DNA of 52,636 bases from Bacillota bacterium. Its GTDB lineage: Bacteria; Bacillota; Dethiobacteria; DTU022; UBA8154. The notes beneath the pieces are model-generated. The model did not search any database and was not told where the DNA came from. It saw only the letters and a program-made list of their open reading frames with translations. Below, one piece after another: positions 51,645 to 52,636 of this stretch (position 1 is the stretch's first letter; each line of letters opens with the position of its first letter). The stretch spans positions 1-52,636 of the forward strand of contig JAAYOY010000156.1 in the NCBI GenBank assembly GCA_012520035.1. The letters are read 5' to 3'. The position numbers were made by a program, and so were the translations under genes.

Positions 51645-52478
51645 CTAATGGCCTCCGTTACCGGGTTTAAATCCGCTTTTTTCCCATATGGCCATCGCCT
51701 TTTCGCCCGCTACAAAATCGACAAACCGGTTAGCAGCTTCCGGATTTGCGGAACATTTTAAAGAAACGACAGGGACTGTTTTGATATAATGCTCAAGTTC
51801 TGAAGCATGAACCATTTTAATATCTTCTTTGCCCACAAGATTGTCTTCCCAAATAACTGCCGCATCAGCCTGCCCCAGAGCAAGATAAGTAAAAAGCTCA
51901 TTAACCGTAGCCGTCCGGGCAACAATATTGGGTTCCACGCTTTCAAATAAACCATATTCTTTTAATACCTTATCAGCAATTTTCCCAATGGGATTTGCCT
52001 CAGGATCGCCAAGAACAACCTTAACCCCCGCTCTGGCAAGATCCTCTAAGCCGGTTATTTCAGCAGGATTATCAGCAGGCACGGCTAGCGCAGGAATATG
52101 CAGAACCACCGGTTTTTGCCGATCAATCTTATCTTTTTCATTCAATTCCCTCAGTTCATCAACATCTCCAGGCAGGAAGACATCTCCTTTTTCAACAAGG
52201 AGAATCTGTCCTACACATTGGGCCGAACCTCCATATGAAAATTGCACCATGATGCCGGTTTCTTCCTGGAACATCCTTGCAATTTCTTCCATAGGTATAC
52301 GCAAACCCGCACCGCAGTATACCAGAAGCTCTTCTCCTCTACTTTCTCGCTCCGGCTCTGCCCCTGGTTCTTGGCCTGCAACAGCAAGATCCGCGTCCCC
52401 TGGCCGGCAACCACCTGTTGCCCCAATAAGAACAACAACAACTACTACTACTGCAATTAGAAAAAAATATTTTTTCAA
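51645..52478 (-). CDS. modA: Molybdate/tungstate-binding lipoprotein
   Basis: The substrate-binding component. From TTG 52478 the protein (277 residues) begins with the signal peptide KKYFFLIAVVVVVVVLIGA and a likely lipid-attached Cys24 (TGGC). The mature part has LLVYCGAGLRIPMEEIARMF, VQFSYGGSAQCVGQI and PVVLHIPALAVPADNP, as in ModA. TTG follows GGGAGGTTTTAGG; the ATG at 52499 has no ribosome binding site. TupA/WtpA-type tungstate binding cannot be excluded. First gene of modA-modB-modC-modD. Confidence 0.9.
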   Translation of the reverse strand: MKKYFFLIAVVVVVVVLIGATGGCRPGDADLAVAGQEPGAEPERESRGEELLVYCGAGLRIPMEEIARMFQEETGIMVQFSYGGSAQCVGQILLVEKGDVFLPGDVDELRELNEKDKIDRQKPVVLHIPALAVPADNPAEITGLEDLARAGVKVVLGDPEANPIGKIADKVLKEYGLFESVEPNIVARTATVNELFTYLALGQADAAVIWEDNLVGKEDIKMVHASELEHYIKTVPVVSLKCSANPEAANRFVDFVAGEKAMAIWEKSGFKPGNGGH

Positions 52479-52546
52479 CCTAAAACCTCCCGATTGCATT
52501 CTTTTTTAAGAAATATGACTTGGAGCTGCTTAGCTTTAATTGGTCC

Positions 52547-52570
52547 CGTTATGTTTTTTTAAGCATACCG
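52547..52570. promoter_or_regulatory. ModE-like operator upstream of modA
   Basis: CGTTATG-N10-CATACCG, 24 bp, one mismatch between the arms (CGTTATG against CATACCG). On the minus strand it contains TATGCT, a possible -10, so binding would compete with RNA polymerase. It lies about 70-90 bases before the start codon. Nothing else is recognised in 52571-52636. Confidence 0.62.
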
Positions 52571-52636
52571 GTAGTAAAAAAATAAACCCTCTGCCAACAA
52601 AACACCTATTAAAAATGTTCACCCCCTAAGAAAATA

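Overview
The window looks like chromosomal DNA of an anaerobic, endospore-lineage Clostridia member (Firmicutes). The evidence is a large SRP RNA with an Alu domain next to dnaX-ybaB-recR, a clade II single-chain PurL, a T-box leader, GerMN domains, strong purine-rich ribosome binding sites, and many molybdenum-hydroxylase accessory genes (XdhC, YqeB). Species cannot be named from the sequence. Nearly all genes lie on the minus strand; the exceptions are a sigma/anti-sigma membrane-protein operon (16.2-18.7 kb) and a small mop gene (41.6 kb).

Layout. 0.4-4.4 kb: recR, ybaB, dnaX, SRP RNA, tRNA-Ser(GGA). 4.7-8.5 kb: purL. 9.1-13.3 kb: a six-gene minus-strand operon (P-loop NTPase, SAM methyltransferase, ECF S component, two ECF ATPases, EcfT). 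13.8-15.7 kb: xdhC- and yqeB-type genes for molybdenum hydroxylase maturation. 16.2-18.7 kb: ECF sigma factor, anti-sigma-like protein and two membrane proteins. 19.2-24.2 kb: cold-shock protein, tRNA-Ser(CGA), tadA, tRNA-Arg(ACG), tRNA-Ser(GCT), tRNA-Ser(TGA), serS, argS. 24.4-29.3 kb: beta-propeller/GerMN lipoprotein, histidine kinase, response regulator, type 4 uracil-DNA glycosylase. 29.8-34.1 kb: pdxS, ddl, an EF-G paralogue. 34.2-41.3 kb: leuDC and a T-box controlled ilvE-ilvD-ilvB-ilvN operon. 41.6-52.5 kb: a molybdenum island with mop, a molybdopterin-binding protein, a truncated 2Fe-2S/Mo-hydroxylase-like protein, moeA, a molybdopterin oxidoreductase, modE, modD, modC, modB and modA.

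Most interesting signal. A 24-bp inverted repeat of the form CGTTAT...ATAACG, with the length and half-sites of the classical ModE operator as I remember it, occurs as a tandem pair upstream of the NTPase/methyltransferase/ECF operon, once upstream of modA, and in a weaker form upstream of the molybdopterin-binding gene. A ModE-type HTH protein is encoded in the same window. This ties an ECF transporter of unknown substrate to molybdenum or tungsten control and suggests an uptake or salvage system for molybdate, tungstate or a molybdopterin-related compound that I do not recognise as described. The modE gene itself may be controlled: its likely ATG is separated from the HTH frame by a run of ten A residues that puts it one base out of frame.

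Other structure. A dispersed hairpin repeat with a constant GGGGACGGTTCT core and varying complementary flanks occupies many intergenic spaces and supplies the stop codon of ecfT. The order serS, tRNA-Ser, tadA, SRP RNA, dnaX, ybaB, recR matches the ancestral Firmicutes arrangement but is split by about 15 kb containing purL and the first molybdenum-related block.
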